A DNA stretch of 64,000 nucleotides. Origin: Donghicola sp041224595 (GTDB taxonomy: Bacteria > Pseudomonadota > Alphaproteobacteria > Rhodobacterales > Rhodobacteraceae). The notes under the pieces were generated by a model. That model searched no databases, was not told the origin of the DNA, and was given only the letters and a program-made list of their open reading frames with translations. This document shows positions 1 to 7,127 of this stretch, piece after piece. Both the position numbers and the translations under genes were made by a program. The stretch covers positions 248,001-312,000 of the forward strand of contig NZ_JBGFGN010000157.1 in NCBI RefSeq assembly GCF_041224595.1, read 5' to 3'. Each line of letters begins with the position of its first letter. The stretch's first letter is position 1.

Positions 1-2
1 TT

Positions 3-209
3 GCTCGCCGTCTCAGAGACATGGGCTACACGGGCCGCCTGCGCGCCCAAGGCCATGTTATCGCTGACCAATATGCAATGGCGCGCCGCTGCGGCTTTGA
101 TGAGGTTGAAATCAGTTCCGAGCTCGCCGCCCGCCAGCCCGAAGACCAATGGAAGTTCCGCGCCAACTGGCAGGCACATGACTATCAGTCGCGCCTCCGC
201 GCCAGCTAA
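3..209 (+). CDS. DUF934 family protein, C-terminal fragment (5' end outside the window)
   Basis: An open frame runs from the left edge to a TAA at 207-209 and encodes about 68 residues. It contains ARRLRDMGYTGRLRAQGHV followed by RCGFDEVEI, the usual C-terminal signature of DUF934 proteins. In alphaproteobacteria these sit beside sulfite reductase (cysI) and PAPS reductase (cysH). The ATG at 21 is internal to the domain, so the true start lies upstream of the window. The ferredoxin-NADP reductase 61 nt downstream fits an assimilatory sulfate-reduction neighbourhood. The family's biochemical role is not known. The assignment rests on motif recognition only. Confidence 0.85.
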   Translation, partial: ARRLRDMGYTGRLRAQGHVIADQYAMARRCGFDEVEISSELAARQPEDQWKFRANWQAHDYQSRLRAS

Positions 210-270
210 GTCACTTTCAAATTACAGAATGTGTCGCTATGTTTAGGGCGGCAGAGAAAAGAGATACACG

Positions 271-1116
271 ATGACCGAACAAACCGCCGTGACCGAGCAA
301 CCCGTTTCGAAAGTCATTCTTCCCGATGCGCAGACCGTCACCTCGGTCAAGCACTGGAATGACCGCCTGTTCTCATTCCGCGTGACGCGCCCCGCGTCGC
401 TGCGCTTCCGTTCGGGCGAATTTGTCATGATCGGCCTGATGGGCGATCCGCACCCCGAAACAGGCAGGCAAAAGCCGCTGCTTCGCGCATACTCCATCGC
501 CTCGCCCGCTTGGGACGAAGAGTTGGAGTTCTACTCGATCAAGGTGCAGGACGGCCCGCTGACCTCGAAACTCCAGCACATCCAGCCGGGCGACCAGATC
601 ATTCTGCGCCCCAAGCCCGTGGGCACGCTGGTGCACGATGCCCTGCTGCCTGGCAAGCGTCTGTGGCTGTTCGCAACCGGCACCGGCATCGCGCCGTTCG
701 CCTCGCTGATCCGCGAACCCCAGACCTATGAGGACTACGACCAGATCATCCTGACCCACACCACCCGTGAAGTCAGCGAGCTGCAGTACGGCAAAGAACT
801 GGTGGAGTCGGTCCGCAACGATGAACTTCTGTCCGAACTGATGGGAGAAGGTTTCGCGGACAAGCTGGTCTACTACCCGACCACAACCCGCGAAGAGAGC
901 CCCAAGATGGGCCGCATCACTGACCTGCTGAAGGACGGCACCGTCTTCAAAGACCTCGGGATTGAGGGCCTCTCGCCCGAGACTGACCGCGGTATGGTCT
1001 GCGGCTCCCTGCCCTTCAACAAGGACATCATGGAGATCCTCGAAGGCGCCGGCCTGCGCGAGGGCGCAAACTCCGAGCCCGCAGAATTCGTGGTGGAGAA
1101 AGCCTTCGTCGGCTAA
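271..1116 (+). CDS. fpr: Ferredoxin--NADP(+) reductase
   Basis: A 281-residue flavoprotein that would pass electrons between NADPH and ferredoxin or flavodoxin in the cytoplasm. The FAD site RAYSIASP is near residue 78 and is followed by the strand EFYSIKVQDGPLTSKLQ. The NADP(H) site FATGTGIAPFASLIREP lies near residue 133, and MVCGSLPFN near 240. The chain ends in EKAFVG, a short tail after the aromatic residue, as in bacterial class FPRs. Length is slightly above the usual 255-275 because of an N-terminal extension of about 15 residues. It follows the DUF934 gene on the same strand, so supplying electrons for sulfite reduction is a reasonable inference. A strong terminator follows. Confidence 0.95.
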   Translation: MTEQTAVTEQPVSKVILPDAQTVTSVKHWNDRLFSFRVTRPASLRFRSGEFVMIGLMGDPHPETGRQKPLLRAYSIASPAWDEELEFYSIKVQDGPLTSKLQHIQPGDQIILRPKPVGTLVHDALLPGKRLWLFATGTGIAPFASLIREPQTYEDYDQIILTHTTREVSELQYGKELVESVRNDELLSELMGEGFADKLVYYPTTTREESPKMGRITDLLKDGTVFKDLGIEGLSPETDRGMVCGSLPFNKDIMEILEGAGLREGANSEPAEFVVEKAFVG

Positions 1117-1137
1117 AACACATCCGAACGAAACATG

Positions 1138-1180
1138 AAAAACCGCGGTCAGGACAGTTTCCCGACCGCGGTTTCTTTTT
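1138..1180 (+). terminator. Rho-independent terminator of fpr
   Basis: Perfect 11-bp stem AAACCGCGGTC (1140-1150) / GACCGCGGTTT (1164-1174) with a 13-nt loop, followed by TCTTTTT. It lies 21 nt after the fpr stop codon. Confidence 0.9.
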
Positions 1181-1195
1181 GCCAAAAATACTCAA
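1171..1195 (-). repeat. Tail-only copy C of the dispersed repeat
   Basis: On the minus strand this reads TTGAGTATTTTTGGCAAAAA followed by GAAAC, close to the tail of copy A (GAGTATTTGGGCAAAGATGA then AAG). It overlaps the T run of the fpr terminator. Confidence 0.45.
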
Positions 1196-1225
1196 GGCGC
1201 ACCCATCAACGCCGCCACAAGACCA

Positions 1226-1256
1226 AAGAAAAAAGCGCGCCCCCAAAGGACGCGCT
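1226..1256 (-). terminator. Rho-independent terminator of infC
   Basis: Read on the minus strand, AGCGCGTCC pairs over nine positions (one G-U) with GGGCGCGCT across a short TTTGG loop, and a run of T follows. It sits 26 nt downstream of the infC stop codon. Confidence 0.85.
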
Positions 1257-1281
1257 CGCATTCCTAGAACCGGAGAACCGA

Positions 1282-1827
1282 TTACTTGGGAAGCGGACCG
1301 ATCACCATGATCATCTGGCGACCTTCCATCTTCGGCATATTCTCGACCTTGCCCAGTTCCTTGACGTCAGCAGCGACCCGCTCAAGGAGTTCGCGGCCAA
1401 GGTTCTGGTGAGCCATCTCACGGCCACGGAAGCGCAGGGTCACTTTGACCTTATCGCCCTTCTCCAGGAACTTGAGAACGTTGCGCATCTTCACTTCGTA
1501 GTCGTGGGTGTCCGTGTTGGGACGGAACTTTACCTCTTTGACTTCGATGATTTTCTGCTTCTTGCGCGCCTCGGATTCCCGCTTCTGCTGTTCGTACTTG
1601 AACTTGCCAAAGTCCATGATCTTGCACACGGGGGGTTTGGCGCTGGGGGAAATCTCCACCAGATCGAGACCCGCTGCAACTGCCATGTCCAAAGCTTTGG
1701 CAGGGTGGATCAGGCCTACGTTCTCTCCGTCGGCACCAATCAGGCGAATCTCGGGTCCGCGAATGGCTCCGTTGATACGGGGGCCGGTTTCACGGGTGGG
1801 CGGCGCGTTATGCGGTCTGCGTCCTAT
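1282..1827 (-). CDS. infC: Translation initiation factor IF-3 (apparent AUA start)
   Basis: IF-3 binds the 30S subunit, keeps it apart from 50S and proofreads start-codon selection. The C-terminal domain (FRPNTDTHDYEVKMRN, VKVTLRFRGREMAHQ) and the linker KFKYEQQKRESEARKKQK are clear. The first in-frame ATG (1692) would delete about 45 residues of conserved N-domain, including RRPHNAPPTRETGPRIN. Upstream of that region an in-frame TGA leaves no ATG, GTG, TTG or CTG. The only initiation-like codon is ATA at 1827-1825, with GAAGG at 1841-1837 placed 9 nt before it. That start gives 181 residues, matching the family's usual 180. Non-canonical AUU/AUC/AUA starts are known for infC and allow autoregulation by IF-3. 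Confidence 0.93.
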   Translation of the reverse strand: MGRRPHNAPPTRETGPRINGAIRGPEIRLIGADGENVGLIHPAKALDMAVAAGLDLVEISPSAKPPVCKIMDFGKFKYEQQKRESEARKKQKIIEVKEVKFRPNTDTHDYEVKMRNVLKFLEKGDKVKVTLRFRGREMAHQNLGRELLERVAADVKELGKVENMPKMEGRQMIMVIGPLPK

Positions 1828-1965
1828 GGCTGTGTTCCTTCAATCATGAACGGGAAATTGAGAGCGGAACGTAAGGCCAGACCGTCCGGCTTTCAAGCGG
1901 GGATTCGCGAAACCGCCCTGTTTTCTGGGGAAATCACCCCAATCGACAAGAATTGATTGGACAGT

Positions 1966-1991
1966 GGAACCAGACGCCTTTGCGCACGTTG
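1966..1991 (+). promoter_or_regulatory. Putative ECF sigma-factor promoter (GGAACC-N15-CGTTG)
   Basis: GGAACC at 1966-1971 and CGTTG at 1987-1991 match the alphaproteobacterial EcfG-type consensus GGAAC-N16/17-CGTT exactly (N16 from GGAAC). It lies 29 nt before the start of the Ala/Glu-rich repeat gene and in the right orientation. Two related boxes occur at 5661-5686 and 18806-18832. Confidence 0.5.
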
Positions 1992-2020
1992 GGACGGCAT
2001 ACGAAAGAGAGGATCTTTTC

Positions 2021-3103
2021 ATGAAGAATTTGGCAATCGCACTTGTCGCTGTGCTTGTGGCTCTGGGCGTCTACACGCTCTACACGGGTCCCGGCGAAGA
2101 GGACATCCGCGAGGGCGTCCAAGAAAACGCCGCCGCCGCCGAAGAGACCATTGACGAAGCCGCAGAGGACACCGCTGACGCGGCATCCGAAGCAGGTGAA
2201 GCCGTCACCGATATGGCGAGCGATGCAGCAGACGCCGTCTCTGATGTCGCGAACGACGCCGTCGCTGCCACAGTTGAAGCGCTGAACGCCGCAGGTGAGG
2301 CGATCGAAGATGCCTATGAGGACGCGAAGAACAGTGCTCAGGAGCTGACCGAAGACGCAGCTATTGCAGCCGAGAACGCTGAAAAAGCGGCCGAAGAAGC
2401 TGCTGCTGACGCGGCCCAGATGGCTGACGCTGCTGGCGACGAGATCGCCGAAGAAACCAGCGAAGCTGCCGCTGCAATCGAAAACACTGCCGAGAACGCG
2501 GCAGAGGCGACCGAAGAAGCCGCTGCTGATGCCGCTCAGATGGCTGATGCGGCCGGTGACGAAATCGCAGAGGAAACCGGCGAAGCCGTCGCTGCAATTG
2601 AAAACACCGCTGATAATGCAGCGGAGGCGACCGAAGAAGCTGCAGAAGAGGCCGCTCAGGCTGCGGATACAGCAGGCGATGAAATCGCAGAAGAGGCCAG
2701 CGAAGCAGGTGCCGCCATCGAGGAAACCGCAGAAGACGCAGGTGATGCGACAGCGGACGGCCTGAACGATGCCGCACAGGCCGTTGCGAATGGCGTGAAT
2801 GAAGTCACCGATGGCGACTTGGTGACCACCACCGAGGCTGGCGAAGCCGCTCAGGAAGCTCTTGGCGACACGCCTATGAATGAAGCTGAAGCCGAAGCGA
2901 ATGCTGGCACCACTGAAGAAGGTCTTGAGTCGCTGCTGACCGTCGAAGGTTTCGACATGGAGCGCGTGAAGGCCATCATTGATGGCGCCGACCTCAGTGC
3001 CCTGCAGAAGACCGCACTGGATGCCGCTCTGACCCAAGCGCAGAACTCCCCTGAAGCGCTGAGCGAAGTTCTTGCCCAGATCCGCGGCGCGCTGAATTTC
3101 TAA
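2021..3103 (+). CDS. Membrane-anchored Ala/Glu/Asp-rich repeat protein
   Basis: A 360-residue, strongly acidic, alanine-rich protein. Residues 4-21 (LAIALVAVLVALGVYTLY) form one membrane anchor or uncleaved signal. Residues 30-250 are low-complexity A/E/D/T segments expected to form long amphipathic helices, including three consecutive 40-residue repeats (125-244). The last 60 residues are different and non-repetitive (DMERVKAIIDGADL, ending IRGALNF), possibly a small folded domain. The ATG at 2021 has GAGAGGA upstream and is preferred over 1964. No catalytic motif is visible. The composition recalls LEA-like or apolipoprotein-like stress proteins, but that is resemblance only. The gene is divergent from infC and has an ECF-like promoter. 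Confidence 0.85.
   Translation: MKNLAIALVAVLVALGVYTLYTGPGEEDIREGVQENAAAAEETIDEAAEDTADAASEAGEAVTDMASDAADAVSDVANDAVAATVEALNAAGEAIEDAYEDAKNSAQELTEDAAIAAENAEKAAEEAAADAAQMADAAGDEIAEETSEAAAAIENTAENAAEATEEAAADAAQMADAAGDEIAEETGEAVAAIENTADNAAEATEEAAEEAAQAADTAGDEIAEEASEAGAAIEETAEDAGDATADGLNDAAQAVANGVNEVTDGDLVTTTEAGEAAQEALGDTPMNEAEAEANAGTTEEGLESLLTVEGFDMERVKAIIDGADLSALQKTALDAALTQAQNSPEALSEVLAQIRGALNF
2393..2752 (+). repeat. Three tandem 120-bp coding repeats
   Basis: Units at 2393-2512, 2513-2632 and 2633-2752 each encode 40 residues of the form EEAAxx-AAQxADxAGD-EIAEExxEAx-AAIExTAxxA-xxAT. Units 1 and 2 are nearly identical in protein; unit 3 is more diverged. No length change separates them, which suggests recent in-frame duplication. 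Confidence 0.95.
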
Positions 3104-3126
3104 GCAGCACCTGTGTAAAGACAATC

Positions 3127-3156
3127 AAGGCGACCTCTACCAAGGGTCGCCTTTTC
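3127..3156. terminator. Bidirectional Rho-independent terminator
   Basis: Nine-bp stem AAGGCGACC (3127-3135) / GGTCGCCTT (3145-3153) followed by TTC on the plus strand. It lies between the convergent Ala-rich gene and the xdhC-like gene. Confidence 0.8.
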
Positions 3157-3179
3157 ATATGCGATGAGGCGCAAAGCAC

Positions 3180-4148
3180 TTAACCGTGACGCAACCTCGC
3201 CACCAGCTGCGCCAAGATCGAGACGGCAATCTCGGCCGGTCCAGATGCCCCAATGTCCATGCCAACAGGTGCATCGATCCGCGCGATGTCCTCCGCCGAA
3301 ACGCCTGCGGCCCTCAGACGCTCCACTCGTTTGGCATGGGTTCGTTTTGATCCCAACGCTCCAATGTAGAAAGCCTTACTGTCCACAGCCCGCAGCAATG
3401 CTGGATCGTCCAGTTTTGGATCATGTGCCAACACCACCAGCGCAGTCCGCGCATGGATGCCAACCTGCCCTATCGCTTCGTCTGGCCATTCGTTGATGAT
3501 CCGAGTCTCGGGGAACCGCGCGGCGCTGGCAAAGCTTTCGCGGGGATCAACGACAACCGCATCAAACCCCGCGATTCGCGCCATGGGAACCAAGGCTTGG
3601 GCGATATAAACGGCGCCTACGATGATCAGTTCCAAAGGCGGATTTTGTACCGCAACAAAGGTTCGACCATCCTCTCCGACGCCAGAGCGGTCTAGTCTGA
3701 AGCGATCTGCATAGCGGTCGACCACTAACTTTGGCCCCCCAATCTCAAGATCAGTGACCAGTGCAACCTGTTCTCGCGCCGTGCGCTTGGCGACAAGCGC
3801 CTCCAGCACCTCGACCGGCAGAGCGTCCCCCACCGGCTGGACCAGCACGCGTATTGTCCCCCCACATGCGAGCCCCACAGCAAAGGCGTCGTCGTCTGCA
3901 ATGCCGTATTCTAGCAGGCGCGGCTGGCCGTCACCGATGGCGTCCAGCGCCTCAAGAACAACAGCGCCCTCGACGCAGCCACCGGACACTGACCCTGCCA
4001 TTTCCCCATTTCCGGAAATCGCCAACATACTGCCGGTGCGGCGGGGCGCACTGCCCCATGTTTCCACCACAGTAGCCAGTGCGGCACCGCGGCCATCCCG
4101 GTACCATTCCAGAGCGCGTTCCGGCATGTCGTCAAACAGAGTGGTCAT
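3180..4148 (-). CDS. XdhC/CoxI family protein
   Basis: XdhC/CoxI proteins help insert or mature the molybdenum cofactor of xanthine dehydrogenase and CO-dehydrogenase-type enzymes. The N-terminal XdhC_CoxI region includes ATVVETWGSAPRRTG and SVSGGCVEGAV, and the conserved LACGGTIRVLVQP follows near residue 95. The C-terminal Rossmann-like domain holds LIIVGAVYIAQALVPMA and GALGSKRTH. The usual glycine-rich GAGHIAQAL is here GAVYIAQAL, a departure in the nucleotide loop. The ATG at 4148 has GAGGAG 6 nt upstream and is preferred over 4154, giving 322 residues. No molybdoenzyme genes are nearby, so its client is unknown. Confidence 0.88.
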   Translation of the reverse strand: MTTLFDDMPERALEWYRDGRGAALATVVETWGSAPRRTGSMLAISGNGEMAGSVSGGCVEGAVVLEALDAIGDGQPRLLEYGIADDDAFAVGLACGGTIRVLVQPVGDALPVEVLEALVAKRTAREQVALVTDLEIGGPKLVVDRYADRFRLDRSGVGEDGRTFVAVQNPPLELIIVGAVYIAQALVPMARIAGFDAVVVDPRESFASAARFPETRIINEWPDEAIGQVGIHARTALVVLAHDPKLDDPALLRAVDSKAFYIGALGSKRTHAKRVERLRAAGVSAEDIARIDAPVGMDIGASGPAEIAVSILAQLVARLRHG

Positions 4149-4225
4149 GGGCATCTCCTCAAGGGAGAACCTTGCCCGACAAGACCTAGCGCAGCAATCC
4201 GCAGTTTTGCGCGCTCACGCAGGTG

Positions 4226-5026
4226 TCACGCCCACGCGTCGCCAAGATCGGTGCGGGCGCGGTCGACCCAGTGATCCTGCAACCATGCACAGGGGCGCGA
4301 GTATCGGATCAGGGAACCGGTGTAGCCCGCAATTGCTTCGGGCATTTTGGGGCGCCCATGGAAGCAAACAACCCGCGCATTCTCTGGCAGGATCGGATCG
4401 CGCAGGTAGTTCACAGGCGGCAGACCAAGGCAGTCGTATTTGTAGCTGACCACCAGATCTTCGGGGATGTAGGCGAAATCGCCCTTCTCCATCGCCTTGT
4501 GCGAGGTATAGCGCTGCTCTGATCCGCGAGCCTCTTCGACGACCTTGTAGGTGTCGGTGGCCAACTCGTCATAGAGGTAGCCGTGCACCGCGGGATCGTA
4601 GCGGAACACGCTACCGTGGCCGGTGGGACGACCCTTGCGCTTTTCGGTCCAGTCATGGCGCATGGCGACCTTGCCCGGGGCCATCTCCCAGATCGGGGTT
4701 AGATCGCCTGTGATCACCACATCCAGATCGAAGCCCAAGATCGGCCCCTGCAGATCAGGAATTAGACCGGACCGGAACAAAGAGGTTTTGCGCATCGCGC
4801 CTTGGCGGTTTGCCACAGCGAGCGCGGCGTCCATCTCGGCCTGATACGGCTCGGACGGCAGATCCAGAACTTCGATGTCGGGGTGAAAGCCTTCGGAATG
4901 TTCTGTCATGCAGAAAAACCGGACGGGCACGTTCAGGTTCCGGCGCACACCGGAATAGAGCCGGTTTACATATTCGGGGCCGAACAAGGTGCCCCACTTG
5001 ATGCAGATAATGTTGGCCGGCTGCAT
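4226..5026 (-). CDS. Glycosyltransferase-like protein
   Basis: A 266-residue protein beginning MQPANIICIKWGTLFG and then YVNRLYSGVRRNL, with GFDLDVVITGDL around residue 98. A DxD-type acidic motif after a hydrophobic strand and a later CFHGRPKMPE (about residue 220) resemble GT-A-fold transferases that bind a nucleotide sugar through a metal ion. No signal peptide or membrane segment is seen, so it is probably cytoplasmic. The acceptor and donor cannot be told from the sequence, and no other polysaccharide genes flank it. The name rests on the fold-type motifs only. Confidence 0.7.
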   Translation of the reverse strand: MQPANIICIKWGTLFGPEYVNRLYSGVRRNLNVPVRFFCMTEHSEGFHPDIEVLDLPSEPYQAEMDAALAVANRQGAMRKTSLFRSGLIPDLQGPILGFDLDVVITGDLTPIWEMAPGKVAMRHDWTEKRKGRPTGHGSVFRYDPAVHGYLYDELATDTYKVVEEARGSEQRYTSHKAMEKGDFAYIPEDLVVSYKYDCLGLPPVNYLRDPILPENARVVCFHGRPKMPEAIAGYTGSLIRYSRPCAWLQDHWVDRARTDLGDAWA

Positions 5027-5088
5027 GATCGCCCCGCTGATGGTCCGTGATGATCAGCGGCTTATCGTGGCGGGGCGCATTTGGCAAA

Positions 5089-5442
5089 TCACGCGGGCAG
5101 AGATTCGAGATGCTCGCGCAACAGGCGGGCGTTGCGGATGTTTGCTTTGAACCCGACGTCCAGCAGGTCGCCGACCAAGGGAAACAGGCCGATGAACCAG
5201 TCCAGAATCATGTTCCAGACCATCTTGGCCAGCAAACCGATAGAGGCGCCGGACCCATGGGCCAACCCCAGAATATAAAGTGACGGGATCAGCGCCACCG
5301 TATCCCCGACCCCAGGAACGAGACCCAGAATAGAGTCCCACCCGAACCGGATCGACGTGCCGGGCACGCGAAAGGCGCGGTCCATCAACCGCGCCATGCG
5401 CTCAGCTCTCTCAAGCCGTCTTATTTGATTTTCGTCGATCAT
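5089..5442 (-). CDS. DUF4112 domain membrane protein
   Basis: A 117-residue protein with the DUF4112 pattern: an amphipathic N-terminus (RRLERAERMARLMDRAFRVP), then FGWDSILGLVPGVGDTVAL and IGLFPLVGDLLDVGFKAN. Two hydrophobic stretches (about 38-58 and 68-92) indicate an inner-membrane protein. Function of the family is unknown. Its ATG overlaps the TGA of the upstream Pmp3-like gene as ATGA (5442-5439), so the two are very likely translationally coupled. Confidence 0.88.
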   Translation of the reverse strand: MIDENQIRRLERAERMARLMDRAFRVPGTSIRFGWDSILGLVPGVGDTVALIPSLYILGLAHGSGASIGLLAKMVWNMILDWFIGLFPLVGDLLDVGFKANIRNARLLREHLESLPA

Positions 5443-5618
5443 GCGTGGCGATGATCCGGACCGACAGTCGCGATGACGTAGACGGCGTGGACGATACCGG
5501 GGATGTAGCCCAGCAGGGTCAGCAGGATGTTGATCCAGAAGGATTTACCGATACCCACCTGCAGAAAAACACCCAGCGGGGGCAGGAAGATTGCGACGAT
5601 AATGCGAATGATATCCAT
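5439..5618 (-). CDS. YqaE/Pmp3 family small membrane protein
   Basis: A 59-residue proteolipid with two membrane segments: MDIIRIIVAIFLPPLGVFLQ and FWINILLTLLGYIPGIVHA. The FLPPLGVF and LGYIPGIVHA motifs are diagnostic of the Pmp3/YqaE family, which in other organisms is linked to membrane potential and salt, cold or stationary-phase stress. The ATG at 5618 has AAAGGA about 9 nt upstream; the longer reading from 5663 adds a tail with no family similarity. It is the first gene of a two-gene unit with DUF4112 and is preceded by an ECF-like promoter box. Confidence 0.92.
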   Translation of the reverse strand: MDIIRIIVAIFLPPLGVFLQVGIGKSFWINILLTLLGYIPGIVHAVYVIATVGPDHRHA

Positions 5619-5660
5619 GACTTCGTGTCCTTTCGGGGTTGCGTTCGTGTCTTGCAGATA

Positions 5661-5686
5661 CAACCACGCAGGCCCCGAAAGGTTCC
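5661..5686 (-). promoter_or_regulatory. Putative ECF sigma-factor promoter (GGAACC-N15-GGTTG)
   Basis: On the minus strand GGAACC (5686-5681) is followed after 15 nt by GGTTG (5665-5661), 42 nt before the pmp3-like start. The -10 half differs from CGTTG at one base. See the related boxes at 1966-1991 and 18806-18832. Confidence 0.4.
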
Positions 5687-5693
5687 GAAAATC

Positions 5694-6854
5694 TTAGGCC
5701 CTCAGCGGCAGGCGCGCCTCGACCATGCCAACGAACCAGCTGCAACCCGCTGGGATAATCTCGTCGTTGAAGTCGTACTCGGGATGGTGCACCGGCGCGC
5801 TGTCACCGTTCCCCACAAGGATATAGGCCCCCGGCCGCTCCTCTAGCATATAGGCGAAATCTTCGCCCCCCATGATCAGCGGGGCCTCGTCGCACTGGCC
5901 CGTCAGCGACCGCGCCACATCTGCGGCATAGACGGTGTTTTCGTCCGCATTCACCATGACCGGATAGCCATGATGGATTTTGACCTCGGCCACCGCACCC
6001 AAGGCCGCTGCCGACTGGGTTGCGACCGCCTTGATGCGCTCTTCCGTCTGATGACGCACATCCTTGTCCAAGGTGCGGAAAGTGCCCTTCATCGTGACCT
6101 TTTCGGGGATCACATTGAACGCCTTGGAGCTGCTCTCGATCGAGGTCACAGAGACCACGACCTGATGCACAGGGTCCACAGAGCGCGAGGCAATCGTCTG
6201 CAGCGCCGTCACCACATGGGACGCGGTCACGATCGGGTCGGTCGTCTCGTGGGGTTTCGCCGCATGGCCGCCGCGTCCGTGAATGATGATCTCGAACTGG
6301 TCCGTCGCAGCAAAGAACCCGCCCGGACGGATCGCGAACTTGCCCGCCGGAATGCCCGGCCAGTTGTGCATGCCGTAGACCTCTTCGATGCCAAAGCGGA
6401 ACATCAGGCCGTCCTCGCACATCTCGCGGCCGCCACCCCCGCCCTCTTCGGCGGGCTGAAAGATGACCACAGCCGTACCTGCGAAATTCCGCGTCTCGGC
6501 CAGATATTTCGCGGCCCCCAGCAGCATCGAGGTATGACCATCATGTCCGCAAGCGTGCATCTTTCCGGCGTTCTGGCTGGCATAGGGTTTGCCCGTCGCC
6601 TCTAGGATTGGCAGAGCATCCATGTCCGCGCGCAGGCCAATCGTCCGCCCGTCCTCGCGGCCCTTGATGATGCCCACAACGCCAGTACGGCCAATCCCCG
6701 TCACGACCTCGTCGCAGCCAAATTCCCGCAGCTTGTCGGCCACGGTGTCGGCGGTCCGGTGCACGTCGAACAGCAACTCTGGATTGGCGTGGAAATCCCG
6801 CCGCCACGCGGTGATCTCTGGCAACATTTCGGCAAACCGATTCTTCAGCGGCAT
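5694..6854 (-). CDS. M20 family amidohydrolase (hippurate hydrolase/aminoacylase-like)
   Basis: A 386-residue dinuclear-metal hydrolase that would cleave N-acyl amino acids or related amides in the cytoplasm. Metal and active-site motifs are present: DMDALPI (about 78), HACGHDGHTSMLLG (C102, H104), QPAEEGGGGG (E-E pair near 137), GMHNWPG (about 165) and MGGEDFAYML near the C-terminus. The dimerisation insert ITIHGRGGHAA-type appears as IIIHGRGGHAA. The ATG at 6854 has GGAGAG 5 nt upstream; the much longer upstream frame is non-coding. It is monocistronic, and its exact substrate cannot be read from the sequence. Confidence 0.93.
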   Translation of the reverse strand: MPLKNRFAEMLPEITAWRRDFHANPELLFDVHRTADTVADKLREFGCDEVVTGIGRTGVVGIIKGREDGRTIGLRADMDALPILEATGKPYASQNAGKMHACGHDGHTSMLLGAAKYLAETRNFAGTAVVIFQPAEEGGGGGREMCEDGLMFRFGIEEVYGMHNWPGIPAGKFAIRPGGFFAATDQFEIIIHGRGGHAAKPHETTDPIVTASHVVTALQTIASRSVDPVHQVVVSVTSIESSSKAFNVIPEKVTMKGTFRTLDKDVRHQTEERIKAVATQSAAALGAVAEVKIHHGYPVMVNADENTVYAADVARSLTGQCDEAPLIMGGEDFAYMLEERPGAYILVGNGDSAPVHHPEYDFNDEIIPAGCSWFVGMVEARLPLRA

Positions 6855-7127
6855 AACGCTCTCCGATTTAGTCTGGGGCAAAGCTACGCCCGCAGAGCGC
6901 GACTTCCAGTGTTCAGGGCAGAAAAGGACAGTCCTACTGCCCCGCCCCTGCTTCTGCCGACCACCATCACCCGAGCCGAAGGCCATCACAACGCTTGTCC
7001 TGCGCAGCATCGCGCAATCGGAACAGTTTCCCACGTGGACTCCTCGACCCCATAATGAAAAGCCTTGCCAGACTGTTAATGCCCAAGCATTTGAGAACAG
7101 AATTCCGATTTTCCGAGAGGGTGCGCG

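Noticed and set aside
1934..3124. 396-codon open frame antisense to the Ala/Glu-rich gene
   Set aside because: Cys/Gly/Phe-rich repeats are simply the reverse reading of the 120-bp repeats. The plus-strand frame has a ribosome binding site, an anchor and a terminator.
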